From NCBI GenBank assembly GCA_030425205.1, contig JAUIAP010000001.1, positions 1-64,000 on the forward strand: DNA of 64,000 nt, given 5' to 3'. Below the pieces are notes generated by a model that did no database searches, was not told the origin of the DNA, and was given only the letters and a program-made list of their open reading frames with translations. This document shows positions 10,001 to 17,446 of the stretch, in pieces (position 1 is the stretch's first letter; the number at the start of each line of letters is the position of its first letter). This DNA comes from Anaerolineae bacterium (GTDB lineage Bacteria > Chloroflexota > Anaerolineae > Promineifilales > Promineifilaceae). Position numbers and translations under genes: made by a program.

Positions 10001-10070
10001 TCTGGTTGAGCGTGGGGGGGAATTATCGGCCGAAGAGCTAGTCGAATTAGTTGAAGAACTTACGGGGTGA
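7035..10070 (+). CDS. AfsR/MalT-like transcriptional regulator: winged helix, BTAD, NB-ARC, TPR
   Basis: This is a 1011-residue STAND-type regulator. Residues 1-95 form an OmpR-like winged helix (LFGTPVIRV..WPSRAAEAVIAYVAL..LIDLLWPES) and about 95-235 the bacterial transcriptional activation (BTAD) TPR-like domain. An NB-ARC ATPase follows with the P-loop GMGGIGKTR at about 279-287, Walker B LLILDNFEQL and sensor LITSRAQL, then winged-helix and arm segments (LEGVPLGIELAASW; RQRSLRAVFEHSWELL). From about 620 onward TPR repeats fill the C-terminal third (NEVGTLYHRLGEYDKSAACYEQ). Such proteins activate transcription when the TPR sensor detects a ligand or partner. The target is unknown; it lies between a surface-protein operon (divergent) and an Hsp70-like gene. 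Confidence 0.9.
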   Translation: MDQQLTISLFGTPVIRVNDVAISNWPSRAAEAVIAYVALAGQPVPRTILIDLLWPESEPKQAAANLRTILTRIRREVGDAIAVDRKTVTLNAATVDVLQFAKLADLNAPIAQLIRAADLYTGAFLDGFQLRSGYPFEEWMILERERWARRYELVLERLVSHHLAIGAYREGERFAQEWVALEPLHEQATQQLMLLQLRQGRRTAALQSYSRLATVLQAELAVEPLATTQAVWTRAKRARQIGRNNLPVEPSPLIGRSSELTSLTQQLGDPNTRLVTMLGMGGIGKTRLAQAIGRKIIAEKTGMFLDGIWFVSLVAVENLAELIQAIVSSLNINVRNNRSVREQLEAYFKPRELLLILDNFEQLVNDDPAVQWISQLLRDTPNLKLLITSRAQLNLYEEQLFYLQGLPTDDAADTPAVALFLQHAARQAVQLAEGEYRPILEICRWLEGVPLGIELAASWVNQFSPAEIRATIVKDHDFLQTRYRNVPARQRSLRAVFEHSWELLSAEQQTCFAMLAYFPNSFDATAAAAIVAATLTDLRELVGKSLLQLVDGQRFNIHPLLREYGLEKLAERATLAEKHADYYLYWLAAEYPKLLETGQDEIHTDVPNVRLAWSAGAAVAAQVAAIGPTGYYWRMRGWYADGVALLQPLTSADHRLLKIRALNEVGTLYHRLGEYDKSAACYEQVRAMTAGERSAERAKALEWSNQVAMRQKSMEAAVDYITEAVAIRRELGDDARLAGALGIMVQTLSYSGQPDDALFDEAMSLPTYPLTRVNLLAQAGRTQIAAGKYAEAVVTFTECERLHRQLNYPPGVASATLNAAIAATYSKQWQIAEAQLNDALVLFEENDEKFGTGLIYLHQGMVQEEAYANFPAAYQHYLDSVRVFEAMQSGYGVGLASGFMAGAAARLGRDDALQQLQRALRQLHETDSVQLFSSQLTPVAAGLAHLGHVKTAMLLCGFSLHKGYTEAIALTRIDRIFATWPLPGIEFEDLVERGGELSAEELVELVEELTG

Positions 10071-10147
10071 TGGTCTATTTATTAAAACCCACCCGGTGAT
10101 TTGGCGTTACGGTTCGGGGCGTTTCCTAAATATCGTTGGCGTAACAG

Positions 10148-10176
10148 GTGACATTCCTGCCAAAAAATGCTAAATT
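10148..10176 (+). promoter_or_regulatory. Promoter of the Hsp70-type gene
   Basis: GTGACA at 10148-10153 and TAAATT at 10171-10176 have a 17-base spacer ending in TGC (extended -10). The expected transcript start lies about 20 bases before the ATG at 10204, leaving room for the TTGGAG ribosome-binding site. Confidence 0.5.
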
Positions 10177-10203
10177 TTGCTCTATTTGTAATTTGGAGCA
10201 AAC

Positions 10204-11553
10204 ATGCAAATTGGCATTGACTTTGGCACGACTCACACTTCAGCAGCCGTTCAACAGGACGGTCAACTGCACTTTTTCATGCTTGACCGCCCTAGCAGGT
10301 TGTTGCGGTCGATGCTGTATATCACCCGCGAACATGACGTTGAGGTCGGGCAAAAGGCGATCCGTCGCTATCTCGAAGAGAACACGGGGCGGCTCGTCAT
10401 CACTCGTGAAAAGGTGGTTGGCACGATTGATACGTGGACGGCACAGATGTCTCGCGGACCGCTCGACCCAGATGGGCCAATTCACTCGATTTACGATGTC
10501 ACGATTGACGAAGATATTTCCTCGCCGGGTCGCTTGATTCAGACGATCAAAATGGGGTTGGGACAAGAGGATTACGATGGCACACGTGTCTTTGACCGAT
10601 TCTACACTGTGCAGGAATTGATCGCACTGCTGTTGACAAACGTGCGCGAGAAGATCGAGATGCAGATGGGGATGGATTTGCAGAATGTGCATGTCGGCCG
10701 ACCGGTACGCTATTCGGCCGATCCCGCCGTCGATGCTGCCGCCATTCAAAAGATGCGCGAAGCGTGTGAACTGGCTGGGTTAAAAGATGTCACGTTTGTG
10801 CCAGAACCGATTGCCGCCGCCACTTTTTACACAAGCGAACAGACAAGCGAAAAAGTTGCCTTAATTTTCGATTTTGGGGGCGGGACGCTCGATCTCTCGG
10901 TGATTCATGTCACACCACCCAATCGTCATGAAGTATTGGGGACGTATGGCGTTGTCGTTGGGGGCGATAAATTTGACAGCGCGATCATGACGGGTAATGT
11001 GGCGAAGCTGTTGGGGCGCGATGCACGCCTGTTGCCAGAAGATCGGCCGATACCCTCCCATCCCTACGAGCTGCTTGAACGCTTCGAGACGATCCCCCTG
11101 CTCTCCCGCGCCGAAAATATGTCGATTATCCGCAACGCTGAGACGAAAAGCAGTCAGCCAGAGGCGTTCGCCAAGCTGCGCGAGATTGTCTTGAACAACT
11201 ACGGCTTTGCGCTGTTTCAAGAGGTCGAGGCGGCCAAACGACGCTTGTCAGAAGAGGAAATGACGACGATTGCGCTCGAAATCGCGCAATTTGGATTGCA
11301 TAGCGACATTACGCGGCACGAGTTTCAGGTGCTGATTTCGGGCTATATCGTCGAGGTGCAGCAGGGCTTGGTGGAAGTGTTGAAGCGAGCGGGGATTTCG
11401 GCCGATCAGGTCGATGCAGTCGTGTCAACGGGTGGCTCGTCGCTAATTCCGATTTTCAAGAACATCCTCAAGACGCGCTTCCCCAATGCGGAGCAGGTGC
11501 ATTCAGATACCTTTGGGAGCGTGACGGCGGGGTTGGCATTGTACGCGGAGTGA
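10204..11553 (+). CDS. Hsp70-family (DnaK ATPase-domain-only) protein
   Basis: The 449-residue protein contains just the actin-like ATPase fold of Hsp70: phosphate-1 loop GIDFGTTHTS at residues 4-13, phosphate-2 loop FDFGGGTLDLSV near 222, EPIAAA before it, and the adenosine motif STGGSS near 417. It ends there, with no substrate-binding domain or lid, and resembles YegD-type Hsp70 homologues. The Shine-Dalgarno is GGAG about 8 bases before ATG. It probably binds and hydrolyses ATP as a specialised chaperone or scaffold. It is convergent with the zinc-ribbon propeller genes and not in an operon with DnaJ or GrpE. Confidence 0.88.
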   Translation: MQIGIDFGTTHTSAAVQQDGQLHFFMLDRPSRLLRSMLYITREHDVEVGQKAIRRYLEENTGRLVITREKVVGTIDTWTAQMSRGPLDPDGPIHSIYDVTIDEDISSPGRLIQTIKMGLGQEDYDGTRVFDRFYTVQELIALLLTNVREKIEMQMGMDLQNVHVGRPVRYSADPAVDAAAIQKMREACELAGLKDVTFVPEPIAAATFYTSEQTSEKVALIFDFGGGTLDLSVIHVTPPNRHEVLGTYGVVVGGDKFDSAIMTGNVAKLLGRDARLLPEDRPIPSHPYELLERFETIPLLSRAENMSIIRNAETKSSQPEAFAKLREIVLNNYGFALFQEVEAAKRRLSEEEMTTIALEIAQFGLHSDITRHEFQVLISGYIVEVQQGLVEVLKRAGISADQVDAVVSTGGSSLIPIFKNILKTRFPNAEQVHSDTFGSVTAGLALYAE

Positions 11554-11586
11554 TCAGACCAAATTTCGCGTTTGATTGGTGCGTTT

Positions 11587-12888
11587 CTATGGTGCAAATA
11601 CGGCGTGTGTCTCATCGGTCGATGTGTTGAACAGGCGCAGCGGCACGTTGTCAGTTGTGGCGGGATCGATGACGTAGAGATCGAAATCGCCGTCAAAATC
11701 GGCCGAAAACAGCACATATTTCCCATCAGGTGTCCATGTCGGATTGCGTAGCTCACCAAGACTCAAATCGGTTAGACGTGTCACCGTGGCAGTTGCAAAA
11801 TCATAGCGATAGAGATTCCAGAAACTTGAGTAGTTGGCGATAAATACAATCGCATCCCGCGTCGGTGACCAAGCGGGCTGGCGTTCTACACGTGCGCTGT
11901 TGGTTGTGATGCTTTGTAAATCCACCGTTTCAGGCGTAAAGAGATAGATGTTGTCCAACTGCGAATAGCCGCCGACAAATGCGATGCGCGTGCCATCTGG
12001 CGACCACGTTGGAGAGGTGCTGACCATTTTATTGAGTTGTTCGTCTGTCCCATCGGCCAAATCATGCAGCATCAGGCCGCGCTCACTTTCGAGCGTGTAG
12101 GCGACCTGTCGTTGCGTTGGTGAAAGTGCCAGCGACTGATAAGGTTTGTTGGTTAACTGAGTTGACGCGACTGAACCATCAAGTTCGAGCGAGAAAAACA
12201 GCGTGATATTCGCCTCTGAACACGCCATAAATGGTGCGTCGGGGTCTGACGGCCATGCGACTGCCTTGATCTCGCCGCGACAAGCCGCTGGTCGCTCTAG
12301 CGCACGGTGCGTCTGAGCGACGGTATCAAACAGATTAATCGCATCGCCATTGGTGAGATAGGCCAAGCGGAGGTAAGGGCTTAAGTCGATGTCAACTTGT
12401 TGGCTAAGCTCAGAATAACTTGGTGCAATTGGTGTTTGCATCACAACGCTCGTTGACGTGGGAACATTTGGTAACGTAAGGAGCTCTGAAGGTGTCCTAG
12501 AGAACAGTTGGTTGCATGAGATGAGCAAGAAGGCCGAAAAAAGATACAAGAAGATTAATGCGATACAACCAACCTTAAAGGAAGGACGCCAACGGCGGCG
12601 CACTTTTTCAGTTGGGTCAATAGCGATTTGGGCGGCGAGGTAGTCGGTGAGGGTTTCGGCCGAAAATTCCCGATACTCTTTGCACTGCGGACAAATCCAG
12701 TTCCCCTTCTCAAAATTGATGTGCGACAACTCGCAATGATTTTCGCATACGCCGCACGTCACCAATAGCGTCGGTTTGCCGCAGTTGGGGCAGACAGCAA
12801 CGCCGTCAGCCGTGCTGACCTTTGTTGTATAGCGATAGTCGCAGTGGTCGCACCAGACGTCGCGGGAAGTTGTTTTCGTTCGGCTCAT
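11587..12888 (-). CDS. Zinc-ribbon, membrane-anchored TolB/PD40-type beta-propeller protein (copy 2)
   Basis: 433 residues. The N-terminus has a run of CxxC pairs (WCDHC, CPNC, CGVC, CPQC), consistent with two zinc ribbons in the cytoplasm. One transmembrane helix follows (CIALIFLYLFSAFLLIS, about 110-128), then an extracytoplasmic beta-propeller with PD40 repeats (SPTWSPDGTRIAFVGG, PAWSPTRDAIVFIA, PTWTPDGKYVLFSADFDGDFDLY). The chosen ATG at 12888 overlaps the TGA of the upstream gene as ATGA, with GGGGA upstream; a GTG at 12900 is an alternative. It is clearly a paralogue of the preceding gene (same order of parts, same final blade). The partner sensed by the propeller is unknown. Confidence 0.82.
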   Translation of the reverse strand: MSRTKTTSRDVWCDHCDYRYTTKVSTADGVAVCPNCGKPTLLVTCGVCENHCELSHINFEKGNWICPQCKEYREFSAETLTDYLAAQIAIDPTEKVRRRWRPSFKVGCIALIFLYLFSAFLLISCNQLFSRTPSELLTLPNVPTSTSVVMQTPIAPSYSELSQQVDIDLSPYLRLAYLTNGDAINLFDTVAQTHRALERPAACRGEIKAVAWPSDPDAPFMACSEANITLFFSLELDGSVASTQLTNKPYQSLALSPTQRQVAYTLESERGLMLHDLADGTDEQLNKMVSTSPTWSPDGTRIAFVGGYSQLDNIYLFTPETVDLQSITTNSARVERQPAWSPTRDAIVFIANYSSFWNLYRYDFATATVTRLTDLSLGELRNPTWTPDGKYVLFSADFDGDFDLYVIDPATTDNVPLRLFNTSTDETHAVFAP

Positions 12889-14207
12889 GGCATTCCCCAC
12901 ACGGGATATCGTTCATTTTGGTTTGTATCAAACAACTTTACGGCCTCACCACCCCATGCTGGCACAATGTATAAGTCGTAATCGCCGTCCACATCAGAAC
13001 TAAACGCGATGTACTGACCACCCGGTGACCATGCGGCTGACAGAACGTCGCCTAGGGTCGTTCTGCGGGTGACGGTTTTGGTGGCAATTTCATAGTGGTA
13101 GAGGTCGGGTTGTCCATCGCGATCAGAAACGAACGCGATTGTAGTACCATCGGGAGACCAGCTTGGATTGCGATTTTGCGCTGTACCATCGACAATACGA
13201 TCTGCTCGTCCGTAATCGACTACGGACAGAATGTACAGGCTGTTATCGGCCGAAAATACGATCCGCTCCCCATCAGGAGACCATGAAAATGAATCGATTT
13301 CCCGCTGAATCGTAAAAATGGTGTCAGCCTGATCGTTCAATATCTGCATTACAGTCAGATGTGATGCCCAATTCGCATCAGTGGAGGTGAACGCAACACG
13401 CGATCTGCGTGGAGAAAATGCGATTTCGTCCCACTTGCTTGGCAGACCTTTAAGCGGATAGTCAGCAGAGCCTATCTGTCGCCTACTTACTAACATCAGG
13501 CGTCTTTGCCCATCCCCAATTCGCGCATACACAATCTGACCATCCTGATTCCAAAAAAGTGGTTGCTCACTCGCAACGTCCTCATCAATGATAGGCAAGC
13601 GCCCTTGATGCAACGTTGTCAAATCGACCAGATACAATCGGTAAGGGAAATTGGCTTTTAATGTCTCAGGATCGACGCGAGGAACTGTTTGAGCATAGGC
13701 TATCACGCCCAACGCGGAGAGGTCATAGGTGGGCTGTGCGATAACCTGTATCGATTGGGGCGGAAGCTGAGCGGTTGAATGCCCCTGCTCATCACGAACT
13801 GTTGCGAACGGTATATATTGGCTCGTTTGCGAAGGAATTGCATCTGAAAGCGTTATCCATGCAAACCAAGAGAACAGACCCACGATAATTACTGTTCGAA
13901 AGCTAAATGGTAGTCCACCGCGCGGTCTTGATTGCGCAGGTTGATCGATATGGATAGCGTCAAGCAAAGGGTGATTGCTATGAGCTGCGGGAAATGGAAA
14001 ATGCTCCTTACACGTTGGACAAATCCACGTCTCTTGCTCAAATCGGCGCGTCGCAATTTCCGAACGTTGTTCGCATGTCGGACACCAGACAACAGTTGTC
14101 TGGTGTCGGCAATGGGGACACATTGCGGTAGTCGTTCCCGCATCGCGTTCTAATTCAGCCGCAAATTGCTGATGGCAGTGATCGCACCAAATCTGGACAT
14201 AGCTCAT
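12885..14207 (-). CDS. Zinc-ribbon, membrane-anchored TolB/PD40-type beta-propeller protein (copy 1)
   Basis: 440 residues from the ATG at 14207; a GTG at 14234 would add nine residues. The layout equals the next gene: four CxxC pairs (WCDHC, CPHC, CPTC, CPTC) in residues 6-65, one membrane helix (TVIIVGLFSWFAWITL), then PD40 propeller blades (FSWSPDGERIVFSADN, PSWSPDGTTIAFVSDRDGQPDLYHY, AAWSPGGQYIAFSSDVDGDYDLY). The bases around both starts are alike (AATGCCATGAGC), which supports a tandem duplication. The divergent gene at 14256 starts 48 bases away, so the two share a very short promoter region. Confidence 0.82.
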   Translation of the reverse strand: MSYVQIWCDHCHQQFAAELERDAGTTTAMCPHCRHQTTVVWCPTCEQRSEIATRRFEQETWICPTCKEHFPFPAAHSNHPLLDAIHIDQPAQSRPRGGLPFSFRTVIIVGLFSWFAWITLSDAIPSQTSQYIPFATVRDEQGHSTAQLPPQSIQVIAQPTYDLSALGVIAYAQTVPRVDPETLKANFPYRLYLVDLTTLHQGRLPIIDEDVASEQPLFWNQDGQIVYARIGDGQRRLMLVSRRQIGSADYPLKGLPSKWDEIAFSPRRSRVAFTSTDANWASHLTVMQILNDQADTIFTIQREIDSFSWSPDGERIVFSADNSLYILSVVDYGRADRIVDGTAQNRNPSWSPDGTTIAFVSDRDGQPDLYHYEIATKTVTRRTTLGDVLSAAWSPGGQYIAFSSDVDGDYDLYIVPAWGGEAVKLFDTNQNERYPVWGMP

Positions 14208-14255
14208 GGCATTCTGATTGTAGCACTTCGACACACCCGATAAAATCAGGATTAT

Positions 14256-14627
14256 ATGAACCTTTTTACAAAATATCTGGTGCGAAATCGCAAAAATCGA
14301 CCCTTACAGGAATTTATTGAGAACTGGGATCAGCTTGAAATTTTGGTGATCACGATTTTTAAGTCACAGGAAAATTCGGCCGATGATGAGGCAGTATACG
14401 CCAAAACACGCGCTTGGCTGGTCAAGAACTATCCCCGTTGGGCAAGCGACTTGCAACCGTTGTGGCAGCAGACGTTGGTCGGTGGCGAACTTGCGCCAGA
14501 AGATCCGTTTCGGCGCATATTTCGGGCGGAGAAATCGGCCGAATTTCTAACCGACTGGGTCGCCATGCAAAATTTGGCAGCGGCACGCGAGGCGTTGAAT
14601 CGACTTGTTCAAGCGAGCGATGATTAA
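14256..14627 (+). CDS. Hypothetical 123-residue soluble protein
   Basis: The ATG has CAGGA about 7 bases upstream. The sequence is highly helical, with no signal peptide or membrane segment (IENWDQLEILVITIFKSQ; WVAMQNLAAAREALNRLV). I do not recognise a family. It is divergent from the zinc-ribbon propeller pair, so a shared regulatory region is likely. It carries two TCGGCCGA palindromes (encoding SAD and SAE). Confidence 0.6.
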   Translation: MNLFTKYLVRNRKNRPLQEFIENWDQLEILVITIFKSQENSADDEAVYAKTRAWLVKNYPRWASDLQPLWQQTLVGGELAPEDPFRRIFRAEKSAEFLTDWVAMQNLAAAREALNRLVQASDD

Positions 14628-14660
14628 TCCCGATCCCCTAACCTAAAACAAACCCCCATC

Positions 14661-14669
14661 AGCTATAAT
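14661..14669 (+). promoter_or_regulatory. -10 element for the M50 protease gene
   Basis: TATAAT at 14664-14669 lies 65 bases before the ATG at 14735 in the gap after the hypothetical gene. No good -35 was seen 17 bases upstream. Confidence 0.4.
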
Positions 14670-14734
14670 CCCCCAGAAATTTCAGCACAGTGTCCTAGCC
14701 ACTAGCAACTAGCCACTTAGCAACCTACAAAACT

Positions 14735-15397
14735 ATGCTCATTCTCCGACTGCTCGATCAAGGCGTTGACGTTGCCATCATCTTCGTCATCGTCATTTCA
14801 CTCTCCTTTGCCTATCACGAATTTGCCCACGCCATCGTGGCAGATCGATTGGGCGATCCAACCCCGCGCCAACACGGGCGCATCACGCTCAACCCGTTCC
14901 CACATCTCAGCTTAGCGGGGTTTGTGATGCTGTTACTCTTCGGCTTTGGCGGCGCATACACGCCCGTGCGACCACAGCTCTTACGCGGCGACTGGCGCAA
15001 ATCACACGCGCTCGTTGCAATCGCGGGGCCTGCTGCCAATTTGATCATGGCGGTCATGTTTGCGGCCATCTATCGCATTTTGCAAACAGATATGGTTCCA
15101 CTTAACACAACGACCGTCTTTATGACCTCGTTTGCCCAAAGTGGTGTTTTTTGGAATCTGTTTTTGATGGCGTTTAACCTTGTGCCGATTCCACCGCTAG
15201 ACGGCTTTTCAATTTTGCAAGGCGTGTTGCCGCGCGAGATTTCTGTCCAGCTAGACGGACTGCGACAATATGGCCTGCTTATTTTGGTTGCCGCACTCTT
15301 CTTATTGCCTAACGTTGGCTTTGACCTCTTTGGTGACTTTATCTTTCCGTCTGTCCAGCAGTTGCAGTCTATTTTGTTATTTGGTGGGGGGTTTTGA
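14735..15397 (+). CDS. Site-2 protease family (M50) membrane metalloprotease
   Basis: 220 residues and about five membrane helices. HEFAH at residues 28-32 inside the first helix is the zinc HExxH motif. NLVPIPPLDGFSIL near 150 gives the third ligand Asp and matches the second conserved motif of the short, PDZ-less SREBPP-type M50 proteases. The AGPAANLIMAV segment lies between them. It is expected to cut substrates within the membrane; neither a substrate nor an anti-sigma factor is encoded nearby. There is no clear Shine-Dalgarno. Confidence 0.9.
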   Translation: MLILRLLDQGVDVAIIFVIVISLSFAYHEFAHAIVADRLGDPTPRQHGRITLNPFPHLSLAGFVMLLLFGFGGAYTPVRPQLLRGDWRKSHALVAIAGPAANLIMAVMFAAIYRILQTDMVPLNTTTVFMTSFAQSGVFWNLFLMAFNLVPIPPLDGFSILQGVLPREISVQLDGLRQYGLLILVAALFLLPNVGFDLFGDFIFPSVQQLQSILLFGGGF

Positions 15398-15430
15398 TAC
15401 TACAATGAGATTTCGCAGGACTGATTATAG

Positions 15431-15532
15431 AGCCTGTGGTTAAAACCACAGGCTGTTACACAAAGTGCGTTGAAACGCACTGCAAACAACGCGCTTAAGC
15501 GCGTTTCGTGTATCAGCCTTCGGCTTTAGCCG
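15431..15532. repeat. Chain of four short palindromes (REP-like intergenic element)
   Basis: Four hairpins follow each other: AGCCTGTGGTT/AACCACAGGCT (15431-15454), AGTGCGT/ACGCACT (15464-15481), the palindrome ACGCGCTTAAGCGCGT (15489-15504), and CGGCT/AGCCG (15521-15532). Chains of this kind recur between genes in several bacterial phyla. Here the chain starts 34 bases after the M50 stop and could end or stabilise that transcript. Confidence 0.75.
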
Positions 15533-15570
15533 TAGGATTTTGGCCAAGTCTCGCTGTAGTCATTGACGTC

Positions 15571-16083
15571 ATGCTATATCGAATCAGGCAGCTTTGGTGG
15601 GCGGTAACGGCGCGACCCGTTGCGGATGCAGTGGTGGCAGAGTGGCTCAACTCGGCCGAAATCGACCTCTTCCGCCACTACTCCCCCAATGACCAACAAC
15701 ACACGCTGCGCGTCGTTGAACACCTTCAATCGATCGATGCCACTCACCCTAGCCTCATTAAAGCCGCTCTCATTCACGACGTGGGGAAGACAAAAGTCAG
15801 CTTAACCGTTTGGGATCGCTGTTTTATTGTGATAGCATCAATATTGTTGCCACGATATGCCGCCCAATGGGGACGCGACGAAACGCACTATGCCAGTTGG
15901 CGCAAGCCCTTTGTCGTCAGGCAACATCATGCCCATTGGGGCGCAGAAATGGCAGCCGCAGCGGGTTGCGACACGATTACGATTGACCTGATCGCACGCC
16001 ATCAGGATAAAAATATAACCTCCAACAATCCAGAAGTGGACGCATTGTTGGAGAAGTTACAGTGGGCAGATGACCGAAGTTAG
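15571..16083 (+). CDS. HD-domain phosphohydrolase-like protein
   Basis: About 170 residues from the ATG at 15571. A longer frame from a GTG at 15508 would translate the palindrome chain and is less likely. It shows the HD signature: His in NDQQHTLRVVEHL, then LIHDVGKTK, then later His residues (RQHHAHWGAEMA and IARHQD) as expected for metal-dependent phosphohydrolases of the HD superfamily. There is a short hydrophobic segment (FIVIASILLP). The substrate is unknown. The next gene starts 14 bases before its stop, so the two are coupled. Confidence 0.75.
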   Translation: MLYRIRQLWWAVTARPVADAVVAEWLNSAEIDLFRHYSPNDQQHTLRVVEHLQSIDATHPSLIKAALIHDVGKTKVSLTVWDRCFIVIASILLPRYAAQWGRDETHYASWRKPFVVRQHHAHWGAEMAAAAGCDTITIDLIARHQDKNITSNNPEVDALLEKLQWADDRS

Positions 16084-17317
16084 TTCGGCAATAGGCAGTC
16101 AACAGGATATCGCAAGCAGTGGTCAGGGCTTGAAAGTGCTGATGATTGCGCCAACCTCCTTTTTTAGCGACTATGGCGGGCATATTCGCATTTTGGAGGA
16201 GACGCTGGCCCTGCGCCATTTGGGGCATCGCGTCACGATTGTCACCTACCAGCAGGGACGTGACCTCGATGGCATCGACATACGCCGCACGGCCAAACTC
16301 CCCTATCGCACCGATTACGAGGTCGGATCATCACGACATAAAATCGCCTTTGATGCACTGCTCGCATGGAAGGCGTTGCGCGTTGCCCAGCAGATTCGCC
16401 CCGATGTGATTCATGCCCACATGCACGAGGGCGCGCTGATCGGAGCCGTCATAGCGCGTCTTTTCAACATTCCGCTTGTCTTTGACTATCAAGGCAGCCT
16501 GACGGCCGAGATGATCGATCATGACTTTCTCGACCCGCAAGGCAGCATCTATCCCATTCTGCACAGCATCGAGAAAAAGATTTGCCACGCATCGCCCGTC
16601 ATTTTGACCAGCTCTTCGCGTGCCAAACGGTTGCTGATGCGCGAATTTCGGATGCCACAAAAGCGCATCGTCCCACTACCCGATTGTGTCGATCTGAGCC
16701 GCTTTGATCCACAACGGTTTAGCGACCAAGAGCGGGCAAACCTGCGCGCCCACCTCAATATCCCATCGGAGCGCGTCATCGTCACCTATTTGGGCCTGCT
16801 TGCCGACTATCAGGGCACGGATCATCTCATTCAGACGGCGCAAATCCTCAAGGCACAGCGCAAAGATGTCCATTTTCTGATTATGGGATATCCCAACGTC
16901 GATAAGTATCAAACGATTGCCAACACATTTGGCGTGTCAGATCGCGTCACGTTCACGGGCAAAATACCGTATGACAGCGCACCCCTCTATCTCTCACTGG
17001 GCGATATTTCTGTTTCGGCAAAGATGTCGGCGACAGAAGGGAGCGGTAAGGTGTTGAACTATATGGCCATGGGGCAGCCGATTGTCGCCTATGATAGTCA
17101 AGTCCATCGAGAATATCTGGGCGAGTGGGGGATTTACGCGCCATCGGGCGATGTGGAGGCGTTTGCGGCCGCGATTGGAAATTTGATCGACCAGCCCGAA
17201 TGGCGTTCCGAAATCGGCCGAAATCTCCACCAACGCGCCGAACAACAATTTAGCTGGAGCGCGGCCGCCTTGCGCATCGTCAGCGTCTATGAACAGCTAA
17301 TCCACGCAAACGATTAG
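16070..17317 (+). CDS. GT4-type glycosyltransferase (GT-B fold)
   Basis: A 415-residue glycosyltransferase of the GT1/GT4 group. The N-terminal acceptor-binding half has FFSDYGGHIRILEETLALRHLGHRVTIVT. The C-terminal donor-binding half has VTYLGLLADYQGTDHLIQTA, then VTFTGKIPYDSAPLYLSLGDISVSAKMSATEGSGKVLNYMAMGQPIVAYD. The Glu in the ATEGSGKVLNYMA stretch corresponds to the donor-binding EX7E region. There is no signal peptide. A role in making a glycolipid or cell-surface glycan is likely but is inferred. It overlaps the HD gene by 14 bases. Confidence 0.88.
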   Translation: MTEVSSAIGSQQDIASSGQGLKVLMIAPTSFFSDYGGHIRILEETLALRHLGHRVTIVTYQQGRDLDGIDIRRTAKLPYRTDYEVGSSRHKIAFDALLAWKALRVAQQIRPDVIHAHMHEGALIGAVIARLFNIPLVFDYQGSLTAEMIDHDFLDPQGSIYPILHSIEKKICHASPVILTSSSRAKRLLMREFRMPQKRIVPLPDCVDLSRFDPQRFSDQERANLRAHLNIPSERVIVTYLGLLADYQGTDHLIQTAQILKAQRKDVHFLIMGYPNVDKYQTIANTFGVSDRVTFTGKIPYDSAPLYLSLGDISVSAKMSATEGSGKVLNYMAMGQPIVAYDSQVHREYLGEWGIYAPSGDVEAFAAAIGNLIDQPEWRSEIGRNLHQRAEQQFSWSAAALRIVSVYEQLIHAND

Positions 17318-17339
17318 CTAAATTTAGGAATTGTTGTAT

Positions 17340-17361
17340 TTGTCCACAGCGATGTGGATAG
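17340..17361. promoter_or_regulatory. Inverted pair of DnaA-box-like sequences
   Basis: TTGTCCACA (17340-17348) and TGTGGATAG (17353-17361) each match 8 of 9 positions of the DnaA box TTATCCACA or its complement and face each other across 4 bases. No dnaA, dnaN or AT-rich unwinding region is visible, so this is not called an origin. Confidence 0.35.
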
Positions 17362-17446
17362 TCATCCGTTGTTTTACACAGGTGGGGAAAATCGGCCGAA
17401 TAAATTGCACCACTTTTGCACAATCTTTCGCTATAGTTAAGCCACT

